DNA of 64,000 nt from Galbitalea sp036271795 (GCA_036271795.1 DATAZY010000014.1:1-64000), one strand, 5' to 3'; positions 16,201 to 25,261 are shown, counted from the stretch's first letter. Made by a program: numbers and translations. The notes: a model not told the origin generated them from the sequence alone.

Positions 16201-17442
16201 GTGGCGGAAGAACAGAAGAGCACGGCCGTCTCACACGTTGGCAAGATACGCGCCAACAATCAGGACAGTGGGTACGCGGGCAGCTACCTGTTCGTCGTAG
16301 CGGATGGCATGGGCGGGCACGCGGGCGGCGATGTTGCGTCGGCCATCGCGGTCCGGCGGATCAGCGAGGTCGACCAGAAATACACCTCCGCACACGACGC
16401 GGCGTTCGCGCTCCAGTCCGCACTGATCGCGGCGAATTCGCTTCTCGCGGAGACCGTCTTCGAGCACAACGAGCTGACCGGAATGGGCACGACCGTCAGC
16501 GGACTGATCCGCGTCGACAACCAGATCGCAATGGCACACATCGGGGACTCGCGCATCTATCGATATCGTGGAGGCAAGCTCGAGCAGATCTCGACGGACC
16601 ACACGTTCGTCCAGCGACTCGTCGACTCCGGCCGGATCACTCCAGAGGAGGCGGCCGTTCATCCGCGCCGGTCCGTGCTCATGCGCGTTCTCGGAGACGT
16701 GGATGCTGCTCCAGAAATCGACACGAATGTCTTTGACACGGCCCCGGGCGATCGCTGGCTCATCTGTTCCGACGGCCTCTCGAGCTACGTCACGGACGAC
16801 AAAATGGAACACGTCCTCGCGACCGTGCCCTCGGCCCAGGAAGCCGCCACCCGTCTGATCAAGGAAAGCCTCGATCAGGGCGCTCCCGACAACGTAACCG
16901 TAGTTCTTCTGGATATCGACGATTCGCCGGACTCGTCCCACGTTCCGCCAATCACGGTCGGGTCCGCCGCGAGCCCGCTGTCCTTCGACAGCGACAGTGC
17001 GCGGAGAGCCCTGAGACTGCCGACGCTGCTACTGCACCCGCTCAAGGCGACGCAGCCCGACCCGAGCCACTTCGAGCCGGAGTCCGACGACTACCTCGAT
17101 GAGCTCATCCAGGAAGATCGCAACCGGCAGCGCAGAAGGAGGATCACCTGGCTGGTTTCGATCATCCTCGTGGTTGCCGCCATCGTTGCGGTCGGCATCG
17201 TCGGTTACAACTGGACCCAGACCAACTACTACGTCGGTGACGACCACGGCTACGTCGCCATCTATCGCGGCGTTCAGCAGAGCGTTGGGCCGTTCGAGCT
17301 TTCGACCGTCTACCGGAAGACCACCATCGCGCTCTCCGATCTCTCCGGCGGTAACCGAGACCAGGTGAAGGCCACCATTAGCGCGAGCAGTCGTGAGATG
17401 GCAGAACAGATCGTGGAACGGCTGGCGGATGCGAGTAACTAG
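16201..17442 (+). CDS. pstP: PstP: PP2C-type Ser/Thr protein phosphatase
   Basis: 413-aa membrane-anchored phosphatase. The catalytic domain (about residues 1-240) shows RANNQDS, VADGMGGHAGGD, MGTTVSG, HIGDSRIYRY, CSDGLSSYV and APDNVTVVL; the aspartates are the Mn2+ ligands of PP2C. A basic patch and one membrane helix lie at about 308-340, leaving a ~75-residue extracytoplasmic domain. It reverses PknA/PknB phosphorylation. The GTG at 16201, 2 bp after the fhaB stop, is the start because the PP2C fold begins there. Confidence 0.93.
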   Translation: MAEEQKSTAVSHVGKIRANNQDSGYAGSYLFVVADGMGGHAGGDVASAIAVRRISEVDQKYTSAHDAAFALQSALIAANSLLAETVFEHNELTGMGTTVSGLIRVDNQIAMAHIGDSRIYRYRGGKLEQISTDHTFVQRLVDSGRITPEEAAVHPRRSVLMRVLGDVDAAPEIDTNVFDTAPGDRWLICSDGLSSYVTDDKMEHVLATVPSAQEAATRLIKESLDQGAPDNVTVVLLDIDDSPDSSHVPPITVGSAASPLSFDSDSARRALRLPTLLLHPLKATQPDPSHFEPESDDYLDELIQEDRNRQRRRRITWLVSIILVVAAIVAVGIVGYNWTQTNYYVGDDHGYVAIYRGVQQSVGPFELSTVYRKTTIALSDLSGGNRDQVKATISASSREMAEQIVERLADASN

Positions 17443-18859
17443 CGACACGAAGCCCGTCCCCATCCAGACCGACCCGGTCGTGGCCGGCCCCCGCACGTCG
17501 TTGACGACGACCATCCGGGTGCGGCTGCGAGTGCCGGCGCGGCTCCGGAATCTCGAACTCGTCCTGCTGATTTTCGCCTGTGCGGTGGGGACGGCGGCCA
17601 TCGTCCTGGTGCAGTTGGGCGCGCTGGGCCACATCGACGGCAGTGTCGTAGGGATTACGGCAGGGCTCGGAGTTCTCGTACTCGCCATGCACGTCGTGAT
17701 GCGGGTCGTCGCTCCTCAGGCCGATCCGCTCATCCTTCCCATCATTACGGTGCTGAACGCCATCGGAATCGCGGAGATCTACCGGATCGATCTCGCCTCC
17801 GGCGCCGCCGGCTGGAACAGCGCGGGCATCCGGCAGATCGTCTGGACCGGCATCGCGATCGTCATCGCGATCGCCGTGCTCATCCTCGTACGTAACCACC
17901 GCGTTCTGCAGCGCTATCGCTACATCGCGATGTTCGTCGGCATCGTGCTTCTTCTCCTGCCCATGCTGCCGGGCATCGGTCGCAACATCAACGGTGCACA
18001 GGTATGGATCGGCATCGGGCCGTTCTCATTCCAGCCCGGCGAGCTGGCGAAGGTCGCGCTGGCAATCTTCTTTGCCGGCTACCTGGTGACCGCGCGTGAC
18101 TCGCTCTCGATGGTCGGTCGCAAGGTGCTCTGGATGCGGTTCCCGCGAGCGCGCGACCTCGGCCCCATCCTCGTCGTCTTCGCAGCGTCGATGCTCGTTC
18201 TCATATTTCAGAAGGACCTGGGCACGTCGCTCCTGTACTTCGGGCTGTTCCTGGTCATGATCTACGTGGCGACCGGTCGCGCGAGCTGGATCGTCCTCGG
18301 GCTGGCGATGTTCGCCGTAGGCGCCCTCATTGCGTACAAGCTTCTCGCCTACGTCGCCGATCGCGCCCACACCTGGATCAACGCCTTCAGTCCTGCGAAT
18401 TACAACGCCAAGGGCGGCAGCTACCAGGTCGTGCAGGGCATCTTCGGCCTCGCGCATGGCGGCATCCTGGGCACCGGGCTGGGTCTCGGCGCGCCGCAGA
18501 AGACGCCGCTCGCCAACAGCGATTTCATCTTCTCCTCGCTCGGTGAGGAGCTGGGGCTGGTCGGCGTCTTCGCCATCCTCGGGCTCTATCTTTTGTTTGT
18601 TTCGCGCGGACTACGGATCGGCTTCGCCGGTCAGGATGACTTCGGCCGGCTCCTCGGCGTTGGACTGGCCTTCGTCATCGCGCTCCAGGTGTTCATCGTC
18701 ATCGGCGGTGTGACCCGCGTCATCCCCCTGACGGGGCTGACGACGCCGTTCCTTGCGGCGGGCGGATCCTCCCTGGTCGCCAACTGGATCATCGCCGCCC
18801 TGTTGCTGCGACTCTCGGATGCCGTCAGAAGCGCGCCCCCGGTGGTGGGTCAAACATGA
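17429..18859 (+). CDS. rodA: RodA/FtsW/SpoVE family peptidoglycan glycosyltransferase
   Basis: 476-aa SEDS protein with about ten to twelve membrane segments beginning near residue 41. SEDS signatures include RNINGAQVWIGIGPFSFQP (about residues 187-205) with GELAKVALAIF, the QKDLGTSLLYFG motif, and the C-terminal GLTTPFLAAGGSS. It polymerises lipid II together with a class B PBP, here encoded by the next gene with a 4-bp overlap. The ATG at 17429 overlaps the pstP end by 14 bp. Confidence 0.94.
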   Translation: MRVTSDTKPVPIQTDPVVAGPRTSLTTTIRVRLRVPARLRNLELVLLIFACAVGTAAIVLVQLGALGHIDGSVVGITAGLGVLVLAMHVVMRVVAPQADPLILPIITVLNAIGIAEIYRIDLASGAAGWNSAGIRQIVWTGIAIVIAIAVLILVRNHRVLQRYRYIAMFVGIVLLLLPMLPGIGRNINGAQVWIGIGPFSFQPGELAKVALAIFFAGYLVTARDSLSMVGRKVLWMRFPRARDLGPILVVFAASMLVLIFQKDLGTSLLYFGLFLVMIYVATGRASWIVLGLAMFAVGALIAYKLLAYVADRAHTWINAFSPANYNAKGGSYQVVQGIFGLAHGGILGTGLGLGAPQKTPLANSDFIFSSLGEELGLVGVFAILGLYLLFVSRGLRIGFAGQDDFGRLLGVGLAFVIALQVFIVIGGVTRVIPLTGLTTPFLAAGGSSLVANWIIAALLLRLSDAVRSAPPVVGQT

Positions 18860-20322
18860 ATCGTCAGCTACGCCGCGTAGGAACAGTTGTCCTACTCATG
18901 TTCGTCGCGCTCCTGTGCTCGACAACAGTCATCCAGGTCTTCTCGGCAGACCAGCTCAGGGACGACCCACGGAACATCCGCACGCTGGACGACAGCTATT
19001 CCGCCGAACGCGGCGAGATCCTGGATGCGGATGGCAACGTTCTGGCGAAGTCTGTGCCATCCAACGACGTCTACAAATACCAGCGCGTCTACACGAATCC
19101 CGCCGTCTACGCGGATGTCACGGGCTACTTCACCTTCAACCAGGCCAATCCCGGCATCGAGGGGGCCCTCAATTCTTATTTGAGTGGCAGCGCGAACGAC
19201 CAGTTCCTGAGCAACCTGTCCAGCATCGTCACCGGCAAGTCGGTGCAGGGCGCGTCGGTTGAGCTCACCATCGACCCCGCAGTCCAACAGGCCGCGTACA
19301 ACGCACTCGGCAACAACTCCGGCGCGGTCGTAGCGCTCGATCCGAAGACGGGTGCGATCCTGGCGATGGTCTCCAAGCCGTCGTACGACCCGAATACGCT
19401 CTCCGTGCACAGCACGTCGCAGTTCTTCACGGCGTACAACGCGCTCATTAAATCGCCCAGCAAACCACTCACAAATCGGGCCACGGCCGGCGACCTCTAT
19501 CATCCTGGCTCCGTTTTCAAGCTCGTGGTTGCCTCGGCCGCCATCGATAGCGGCAAGGCCACCGCGGACACCGCCTTCCCGAACCCGGCCTCGCTGCAGT
19601 TGCCGCTCTCCACGGCAGTCATCCATAACTCGACCGGCGAAACCTGCGGCCCGGGGGCCACGGCGACGATCGCGACGGCCATCCAGCTCAGCTGCAACAT
19701 CCCGATCGCCCAGCTCGGCGCATCCATCGGTGAGGCCACGATCTCCGAATACGCGAGCCGGTTCGGATACGGCAAGCCGCTCGCGCTCGCCGACGGAAGC
19801 TTCGACGTGACCCCGAGCATCTACCCGACCGGACAGGATGCCCCGCACCTGATGATGTCCGCATTCGGTCAAAGCGATGACCGGGTTACCCCATTGCAGA
19901 TCGCACTCGACTCGGCCGCCATCGCCAATGGCGGAGTAGAGATGCAGCCGACTCTGATCAAGAAGATCATCCAGCCCGATCTGTCCGCGCTCCAGGTCCT
20001 GACTCCGAAGGTTTACAGCCGTCCGATCAGCGCGTCAACAGCGGCCGCGGTGCGAGACATGATGGTCTCGAGTGTGGCGGCCGGTGCTGCCAGCAATGCG
20101 AGAATAGTAGGCGTTCAAGTGGCGGGAAAAACCGGGACAGCACAGAACGGCGTACACGATCCTTACACGCTGTGGTTCACCGGCTTTGCTCCAGCCGACA
20201 ATCCCCAGGTGGTGGTTGCGGTTGTCATCGAGAACGGTGGCGGTCACGGTCAGGATGCAGTTGGCAACCAGATCGCGGCACCAATCGGCAAGGCAGTCAT
20301 AGAGGCGGTGCTAAACAAATGA
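18856..20322 (+). CDS. pbpA: PbpA: class B penicillin-binding protein 2
   Basis: 488-aa transpeptidase with an N-terminal anchor (about residues 9-29) and an extracytoplasmic domain. Active-site motifs are SVFK (Ser219, Lys222), SCN (Ser279) and KTG (Lys425). The N-terminal region includes the ERGEILDADG motif of class B PBPs. It pairs with the SEDS protein encoded immediately upstream to cross-link new peptidoglycan. Start and stop overlap the neighbouring genes by 4 bp (ATGA) each. Confidence 0.95.
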   Translation: MNRQLRRVGTVVLLMFVALLCSTTVIQVFSADQLRDDPRNIRTLDDSYSAERGEILDADGNVLAKSVPSNDVYKYQRVYTNPAVYADVTGYFTFNQANPGIEGALNSYLSGSANDQFLSNLSSIVTGKSVQGASVELTIDPAVQQAAYNALGNNSGAVVALDPKTGAILAMVSKPSYDPNTLSVHSTSQFFTAYNALIKSPSKPLTNRATAGDLYHPGSVFKLVVASAAIDSGKATADTAFPNPASLQLPLSTAVIHNSTGETCGPGATATIATAIQLSCNIPIAQLGASIGEATISEYASRFGYGKPLALADGSFDVTPSIYPTGQDAPHLMMSAFGQSDDRVTPLQIALDSAAIANGGVEMQPTLIKKIIQPDLSALQVLTPKVYSRPISASTAAAVRDMMVSSVAAGAASNARIVGVQVAGKTGTAQNGVHDPYTLWFTGFAPADNPQVVVAVVIENGGGHGQDAVGNQIAAPIGKAVIEAVLNK

Positions 20323-21968
20323 GACCGACAAGCGGGCTCACTTTCGGCGGCAGATACCAGCTGTCGAGCCGCGTTGCCATCGGCGGAATGGGCGAGGTCT
20401 GGCAGGCGACCGACCTGGTAATCGGGCGCACTGTCGCGATCAAGATTCTTAAAGACGAGTACCTGGGCGACCCAGGATTCCTGGAGCGATTCCGCGCGGA
20501 GGCCAGGCACGCCGCGCTCGTCAACCACGAGGGCATCGCGAACGTCTTCGACTATGGCGAGGAGGACGGCAGCGCATTCCTCGTCATGGAACTCGTCCCC
20601 GGTGAAGCGCTGTCCACCATCCTCGAACGCGATCGCGTCCTGGCGACCGACCGCGTCCTCGACATCGTCGCCCAGACCGCCAATGCGCTCCACGCCGCAC
20701 ATTCGGCCGGCCTGGTCCACCGCGACATCAAGCCCGGCAACCTGCTGATCACACCGGATGGTCGGGTCAAGATCACCGACTTCGGAATCGCGCGCATCGC
20801 CGACCAGGTGCCGCTCACGGCGACCGGTCAGGTCATGGGAACAGTGCAATACCTCTCCCCGGAGCAGGCGAGCGGTCATCCCGCGTCGCCGACTACCGAC
20901 ATCTACTCGCTAGGGATCGTTGCCTATGAAGCGCTCGCCGGGCGTCGGCCGTTTACCGGAGAGTCGCAAGTTGCAATTGCGATGGCACAGATCAACGAGA
21001 CTCCACCCGAGTTGCCGGCAACCATCGCAGAACCCGTGCGAAATCTCGTCTATTCCTCGATCGCCAAGAGTCCCGCCGATCGGCCCGCCTCGGCGGCGCA
21101 TCTTGCCCGCGCGGCCCAGGCACTTCGTCGGGGCGATGTTGCGGCCGCCGCCACGTCCGTTCCGGGGATCATCGGCACCGGATCTCTCGCATCCGCCGCA
21201 GGGGCGAACTACGGCAACCCGACGACTGCGACCCGGGTGCTGTCGGCGACGACCGGCGGTACACCGACATCACCGACTCCAGCGAAACGCCGCAATCCGT
21301 GGACCTGGCCGCTCATCGCACTCGTGGCACTACTGGCGGTAGTGCTTGTCGGCACGATCATTGCACTGCTCGCTGCCCCAGGAAAACCTGCGCCGACGCG
21401 AAGTCCGACAAGCTCAACCCAGCCGCCATCGCACACACCGACGCCGACGCCGACGCTGGTCACACTCAAGGCGACCGACATTGTTGGGCTCACCAAGGCC
21501 GCCGCCCAGGCCAAGCTGCAGAGCCTCGGCCTGGTCATGAACGCGACCAACGGTGATCCCGCGACGACTTCGTCGCAGGTTGGCACCGCCGAAACCGTGC
21601 AGCCCGTCGGTAACCTGTCGCCCGGCATGACGGTCAACGTAGGTTTCTACACCGCGGTCGCCAACCCCTCGGCGCCGCCCGCGCCGACCACGGCAGATTC
21701 GGCTCCATACAACTCCGGCAGCACGGTAACGGTCCAATGGGTCGCCTACACGGGATGCCCGAGTGACCTGACCCTGAGCGGATACAACGTGACGGTCGTG
21801 AACGGCGGAAATACGGAGTCGAATCCACTGCTCCCCTCGAATACCCAGGAGGACATCACAATGGGCACGACAGGAACGACCTCCGTCTCGTACAGCGCGA
21901 TCTGCGGAACCGGTTCGTCGGCCATCCAGTCTGATCCGTCGCCGGCGCTGAGCCTTCCGATCACCTAG
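20319..21968 (+). CDS. pknA: PknA-like Ser/Thr protein kinase with extracellular PASTA and Ig/FN3-like region
   Basis: 549-aa receptor kinase. The kinase domain covers about residues 11-275 with IGGMGEVW (glycine loop), Lys42, HRDIKPGN (Asp136) and DFG (Asp154). One membrane helix lies at about 326-350. Outside, a Thr/Pro stalk leads to one PASTA-like domain (about 381-444) and then a ~100-residue beta-rich module with two cysteines (TGCPSD and AICGTG). Mycobacterial PknA lacks extracellular PASTA, so this architecture is unusual for the name. It is coupled to pbpA by an ATGA overlap. Confidence 0.92.
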   Translation: MRPTSGLTFGGRYQLSSRVAIGGMGEVWQATDLVIGRTVAIKILKDEYLGDPGFLERFRAEARHAALVNHEGIANVFDYGEEDGSAFLVMELVPGEALSTILERDRVLATDRVLDIVAQTANALHAAHSAGLVHRDIKPGNLLITPDGRVKITDFGIARIADQVPLTATGQVMGTVQYLSPEQASGHPASPTTDIYSLGIVAYEALAGRRPFTGESQVAIAMAQINETPPELPATIAEPVRNLVYSSIAKSPADRPASAAHLARAAQALRRGDVAAAATSVPGIIGTGSLASAAGANYGNPTTATRVLSATTGGTPTSPTPAKRRNPWTWPLIALVALLAVVLVGTIIALLAAPGKPAPTRSPTSSTQPPSHTPTPTPTLVTLKATDIVGLTKAAAQAKLQSLGLVMNATNGDPATTSSQVGTAETVQPVGNLSPGMTVNVGFYTAVANPSAPPAPTTADSAPYNSGSTVTVQWVAYTGCPSDLTLSGYNVTVVNGGNTESNPLLPSNTQEDITMGTTGTTSVSYSAICGTGSSAIQSDPSPALSLPIT

Positions 21969-22079
21969 TCCGCACGCGGGCGGGTCATAGACAGTTGTCA
22001 GCCTTGCGGCTGATGGGGCGCCGAGAACCACCGGTTACACTCGACATGGCAACCGGAGTCGATATACGGGAGACGGATC

Positions 22080-23789
22080 GTGACAGACAGCGTCAACCAG
22101 CGCGTTCGCCTGCTCGCTGGCCGCTACGAGATCGGCGCGCTGATCGGCCGCGGTGGAATGGCGGATGTGCGCCTCGGAACCGATGCACGGCTCGGTCGTC
22201 GCGTTGCAATCAAACTCCTCAAACCTGCCCTCGCAAAGGACCCAGCCTTCCGTACTCGCTTCCGCCGCGAGGCGCAGGATGCTGCCAAGATGGCGCATCC
22301 GACAATCGTTCGCATCTTCGATGCCGGGGAAGAGACCGTTCTCGACCCCAGCGGCAACGAAGCTCAGATTCCGTTCATCGTCATGGAATACGTGGATGGG
22401 CGGTTGCTCAAAGACATCATCGCCGAGGGTCCGCTACCGGAACACGAGGCCGTTCGGATCACCGGCCAAATCCTCACCGCCCTCGAGTACTCGCATCGTG
22501 CGGGCGTCGTGCATCGCGACATCAAACCCGGCAACATCATGATCGCCTCGAACGGCCAGGTAAAGGTTATGGACTTTGGCATCGCCAGAGCGGTGTCCGA
22601 ATCGGCCGCAACAATTACCGAAACCAGCGCCATCGTCGGTACTGCCCAATACTTCTCGCCCGAGCAGGCTCGTGGCGAAAGCGTCGACGCTCGCACGGAC
22701 CTCTACTCGACCGGTGTCGTGCTATTCGAGATGCTGACTGGTCAGGCACCGTTCCGCGGCGAGAACCCCGTCGCAGTGGCGTACCAGCATGTCAACCAAA
22801 TCCCATCGCCACCGAGCTCCCTCAATCGGACAGTATCCCCGGCCGTGGATGCCGTCGTTGAGCACGCGCTTTCGAAGGACCGGTTCTCCCGTTTCCAGAG
22901 CGCGTCCGAATTCCGCGACCAGCTCGACGGTGCCGGATCCGGCGCGCCGCCCGTCGTTCGACAGGTTGTTCCGGCCAACGACTTCAACGCGACGCTATTC
23001 GGCGTCAATCCGACGATGACGGCGAACTCCGATGCTGCGCTTCGCCAGCTGACCATCGACCAGGACGCCCGCGGGTCCCGCACCCAGCAGCGTCCACCGG
23101 TGGCGTGGATCTGGGCGGGCATCGCCCTCCTGATGGTTATCGTCATCGCGGTTGTCGTCTGGACGATCACTCTGCCTAAAGACACGGGAATCGACCAGGG
23201 CCTGTCGGTCAAGGTCCCCGCCCTTGCTGGCCAGTCGTACGACGGCGCGCAGTCTGCTCTCAAAAAGCTGGGCCTGGTCGCGGTGGAGCAGCAGGTTTCC
23301 AGCTCGACGATCTCTCCAGGCGCCGTCATCAGCACGAGCCCGGGTACCGGCAGTTCCGTCGCGCCACACTCGACCGTGACGGTGACCGTGTCGAGCGGGC
23401 CGTCGGCGCTCTCGGTGCCTGATGTGTCCGACCTGACCGTCGCCGCCGCGACCGCCAAACTGAAAGCTGCGGGGCTCAAAGTTGGCACCACGACCGCAGA
23501 AGATTCTCAGACCGTTGCCGCGGGGCTGATCGTCGGGACCAGCCCGGCCGCGGGCACGTCTGCCAAGTCCGGGGACACGATCAACCTGATGACATCCACC
23601 GGCAAAGTCAACATTCCGAGCGTTGTCGGCCAGTCCGGATCTGCAGCCGGCCAGACGCTCACTTCCCTGCAAGTTTCCTTCAGCGTTGTTCCCAACCCCG
23701 GTTGCACGGGGGGCACGGTGAGCGCTCAGTCGCTGGTCGGCGAGCAGGCCCAGGGATCCAGCATGACGATCACGGTCTGTACCGGCTAA
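22080..23789 (+). CDS. pknB: PknB: Ser/Thr protein kinase with three PASTA repeats
   Basis: 569-aa receptor kinase. The kinase domain (about residues 15-280) has LIGRGGMADV, Lys45, HRDIKPGN and DFG. The membrane helix is at about 342-363. Three PASTA repeats follow (about 377-441, 442-508 and 509-569), which in the family bind muropeptides or lipid II. The third contains two cysteines near the C-terminus. The start is GTG at 22080. A 111-bp gap separates it from pknA, so it could have its own promoter. Its last codons and stop lie inside a 16-bp tandem repeat. Confidence 0.95.
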   Translation: MTDSVNQRVRLLAGRYEIGALIGRGGMADVRLGTDARLGRRVAIKLLKPALAKDPAFRTRFRREAQDAAKMAHPTIVRIFDAGEETVLDPSGNEAQIPFIVMEYVDGRLLKDIIAEGPLPEHEAVRITGQILTALEYSHRAGVVHRDIKPGNIMIASNGQVKVMDFGIARAVSESAATITETSAIVGTAQYFSPEQARGESVDARTDLYSTGVVLFEMLTGQAPFRGENPVAVAYQHVNQIPSPPSSLNRTVSPAVDAVVEHALSKDRFSRFQSASEFRDQLDGAGSGAPPVVRQVVPANDFNATLFGVNPTMTANSDAALRQLTIDQDARGSRTQQRPPVAWIWAGIALLMVIVIAVVVWTITLPKDTGIDQGLSVKVPALAGQSYDGAQSALKKLGLVAVEQQVSSSTISPGAVISTSPGTGSSVAPHSTVTVTVSSGPSALSVPDVSDLTVAAATAKLKAAGLKVGTTTAEDSQTVAAGLIVGTSPAAGTSAKSGDTINLMTSTGKVNIPSVVGQSGSAAGQTLTSLQVSFSVVPNPGCTGGTVSAQSLVGEQAQGSSMTITVCTG

Positions 23790-23842
23790 AACGCGTACCG
23801 GCCAAAACGCGTACCGGCCAAAACGCGTACCGGCTGAGACGC
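23779..23842. repeat. 16-bp tandem repeat spanning the pknB stop codon
   Basis: Units start at 23779, 23795, 23811 and 23827. The consensus is GTACCGGCCAAAACGC; the first has T at position 9, creating the pknB TAA, and the fourth is diverged after nine bases. The second and third units are identical. Confidence 0.95.
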
Positions 23843-23846
23843 TACC

Positions 23847-23870
23847 GACGGTAATTAACCGGTTACCGTC
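23847..23870. terminator. Hairpin between pknB and the convergent sortase operon
   Basis: Arms GACGGTAA (23847-23854) and TTACCGTC (23863-23870) form a perfect 8-bp stem with an 8-nt loop. It lies between two convergent genes and overlaps the last codons of the 53-aa protein gene. There is no U-tract on the plus strand. Confidence 0.5.
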
Positions 23871-24016
23871 TCGGGGGGTGGCGGCGAGACGTACGGCTGG
23901 ATCCACGGGAAGATCCAGAAAACACAGACCGCAAGGATCGCCGCGACCAGAACCAGCAGAATGATGAGCCGAACCCACCAAGGGCCCGGCAGGACTCTCC
24001 ACAGTGCTCCGTACAT
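23855..24016 (-). CDS. 53-aa membrane protein encoded with the class E sortase
   Basis: A short frame starting MYGALWRVLPGPWWVRL, with one membrane helix (about residues 16-38, ending in a FPW motif) and a Pro-rich tail SPPPPETVTG. Similar small proteins with an LWRxLPGPWWVR start occur beside class E sortase genes in related actinobacteria (recalled, not searched). The ATG is 3 bp past the sortase stop on the same strand, so the two are co-transcribed. Function is unknown; a role with the sortase is inferred. Confidence 0.75.
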   Translation of the reverse strand: MYGALWRVLPGPWWVRLIILLVLVAAILAVCVFWIFPWIQPYVSPPPPETVTG

Positions 24017-24019
24017 CCG

Positions 24020-24811
24020 CTAGCCCACCTGTTCGACTGTTGCCGCGATCTCCGCCGGCGGACCCTGGGCGTACGGGTACCATCCGTCGAATGTTGCGTA
24101 CGCCACCATCCGCTCGGCCGTCGAGAAGAACGGGTTGCAGGTTGTCATCGTGAGGATGCGGTCGACTGGCGCGACACCCGGTTCCATCGGGACCGGCTGC
24201 AGCACGTTCACCTGCGTCGGCTTCACATACTGGATGTCCCGGAACGTGTATTCATACCAGCCGTCCTTGGTCCCGACGTAGACGTGATCGCCGACGTGCA
24301 GCAGGTGCAGGTTTTCGAATCCGCCTCCGTAGGCGTGACGGTGTGCGGCGATCGCAAAGTTTCCGACCTGGCCGGGCATGGCCGTTCCGGGATAATGCCC
24401 AACACCGATTGTGTCCAAAACGTCAGCAACACCAACGCCCTGCGCGATCGGGCGTTCCCACGTTGCGCCAAATCGCGGCACGTACAGGATGCCAAACTTC
24501 TGTGCGTTGCCGGGGGCGGTGTCAACCACCGGCGCGAGAGGCGATGCGGCTGCCTGAGGAGCGCTTGCCACCGGCTTGCCGCTGGGCTTCCAGCTCTGGC
24601 TCAACTGTTGCGCCTGGTGATCCTGCGCCGCACCCTCGATGATGTCGTTCAGCCAGACCTGCCAGCCGAGGAACAGCAGTACGAACACCCCGGCGGTGAT
24701 GAGAAGCTCGCCGAGAACACCAACTACGCTGACGCGCCGACGCCTCTGACGGCGACGACTCCGCTGTGGTGCTGTGGGATCCACCCCATCCCCGTCGCTG
24801 GTCATAGCCAT
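24020..24811 (-). CDS. Class E sortase
   Basis: About 263-aa transpeptidase with a basic cytoplasmic N-terminus, a membrane helix (about residues 28-50) and an extracytoplasmic sortase fold. The catalytic residues are His in AAHRHAYGGG, Cys225 in LTMTTCNPFF and Arg234 in TAERMVAY. Class E sortases are the housekeeping enzymes of many high-GC actinobacteria and recognise LAXTG-type signals. ATGs at 24811 and 24805 are both possible starts; neither has a clear ribosome site. No sortase substrate with an LAXTG tail is apparent in this window. Confidence 0.92.
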   Translation of the reverse strand: MAMTSDGDGVDPTAPQRSRRRQRRRRVSVVGVLGELLITAGVFVLLFLGWQVWLNDIIEGAAQDHQAQQLSQSWKPSGKPVASAPQAAASPLAPVVDTAPGNAQKFGILYVPRFGATWERPIAQGVGVADVLDTIGVGHYPGTAMPGQVGNFAIAAHRHAYGGGFENLHLLHVGDHVYVGTKDGWYEYTFRDIQYVKPTQVNVLQPVPMEPGVAPVDRILTMTTCNPFFSTAERMVAYATFDGWYPYAQGPPAEIAATVEQVG

Positions 24812-24902
24812 GATTGTAAACGTACAAACCATGGGCAAGTCTGCGAGTCAGGGTCCCGGACTCTCGGTGCCCGCAACGGCATTCAGGCTACAATCTTCTT
24901 CC

Positions 24903-25139
24903 ATGGCCCGTTCAACAACCACCAAGCCCGCCCGATCGCCTGAGGCACGCGAGCAGGCTCCGAACCCGGTGTGGTTCAAGCCGTTGATGTTCGGCTTCAT
25001 GATCGTCGGTCTCGCCTGGATCATCGTGTTCTACGTGAGCGGCAGTTCCGCGCCCATCCCGGCCCTCCAGAACTGGAACATCCTCATCGGCTTCGGCATC
25101 ATGTTCGTCGGGTTTCTCATGACGACCCGGTGGCGCTGA
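24903..25139 (+). CDS. crgA: CrgA: cell division protein
   Basis: 78-aa protein with a charged N-terminus and two membrane helices (about residues 27-46 and 56-73), with the family motif NPVWFKPLMFGFM and a short NWNILIGFGIMFVGFLM second helix. CrgA recruits FtsI and other septal proteins in mycobacteria and restrains FtsZ in Streptomyces. It is divergent from the sortase gene and lies close to the pknB operon, the conserved actinobacterial arrangement. Confidence 0.95.
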   Translation: MARSTTTKPARSPEAREQAPNPVWFKPLMFGFMIVGLAWIIVFYVSGSSAPIPALQNWNILIGFGIMFVGFLMTTRWR

Positions 25140-25162
25140 GCCGCAGTAATGGTCTTCTGCCG

Positions 25163-25184
25163 ATAATTACAAGCCTGTAATTAT
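25163..25184 (+). terminator. AT-rich perfect palindrome downstream of crgA
   Basis: ATAATTACA (25163-25171) and TGTAATTAT (25176-25184) form a perfect 9-bp stem with loop AGCC, 23 bp past the crgA stop. It may terminate crgA, but its AT richness and symmetry in GC-rich surroundings also suit a protein-binding site. Confidence 0.5.
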
Positions 25185-25211
25185 CCCCACTGTGGAGAGG
25201 GCTGTGGATAA
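25181..25211. promoter_or_regulatory. Pair of opposed DnaA-box-like sites
   Basis: TTATCCCCA (25181-25189, one mismatch) and TGTGGATAA (25203-25211, the exact complement of TTATCCACA) face each other 13 bp apart between crgA and the rhomboid gene. Confidence 0.5.
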
Positions 25212-25261
25212 GTTCCCGCCGCGAAGCGCAGGAAGGTCGAGCCCGTCGAGACCCCGGAGGG

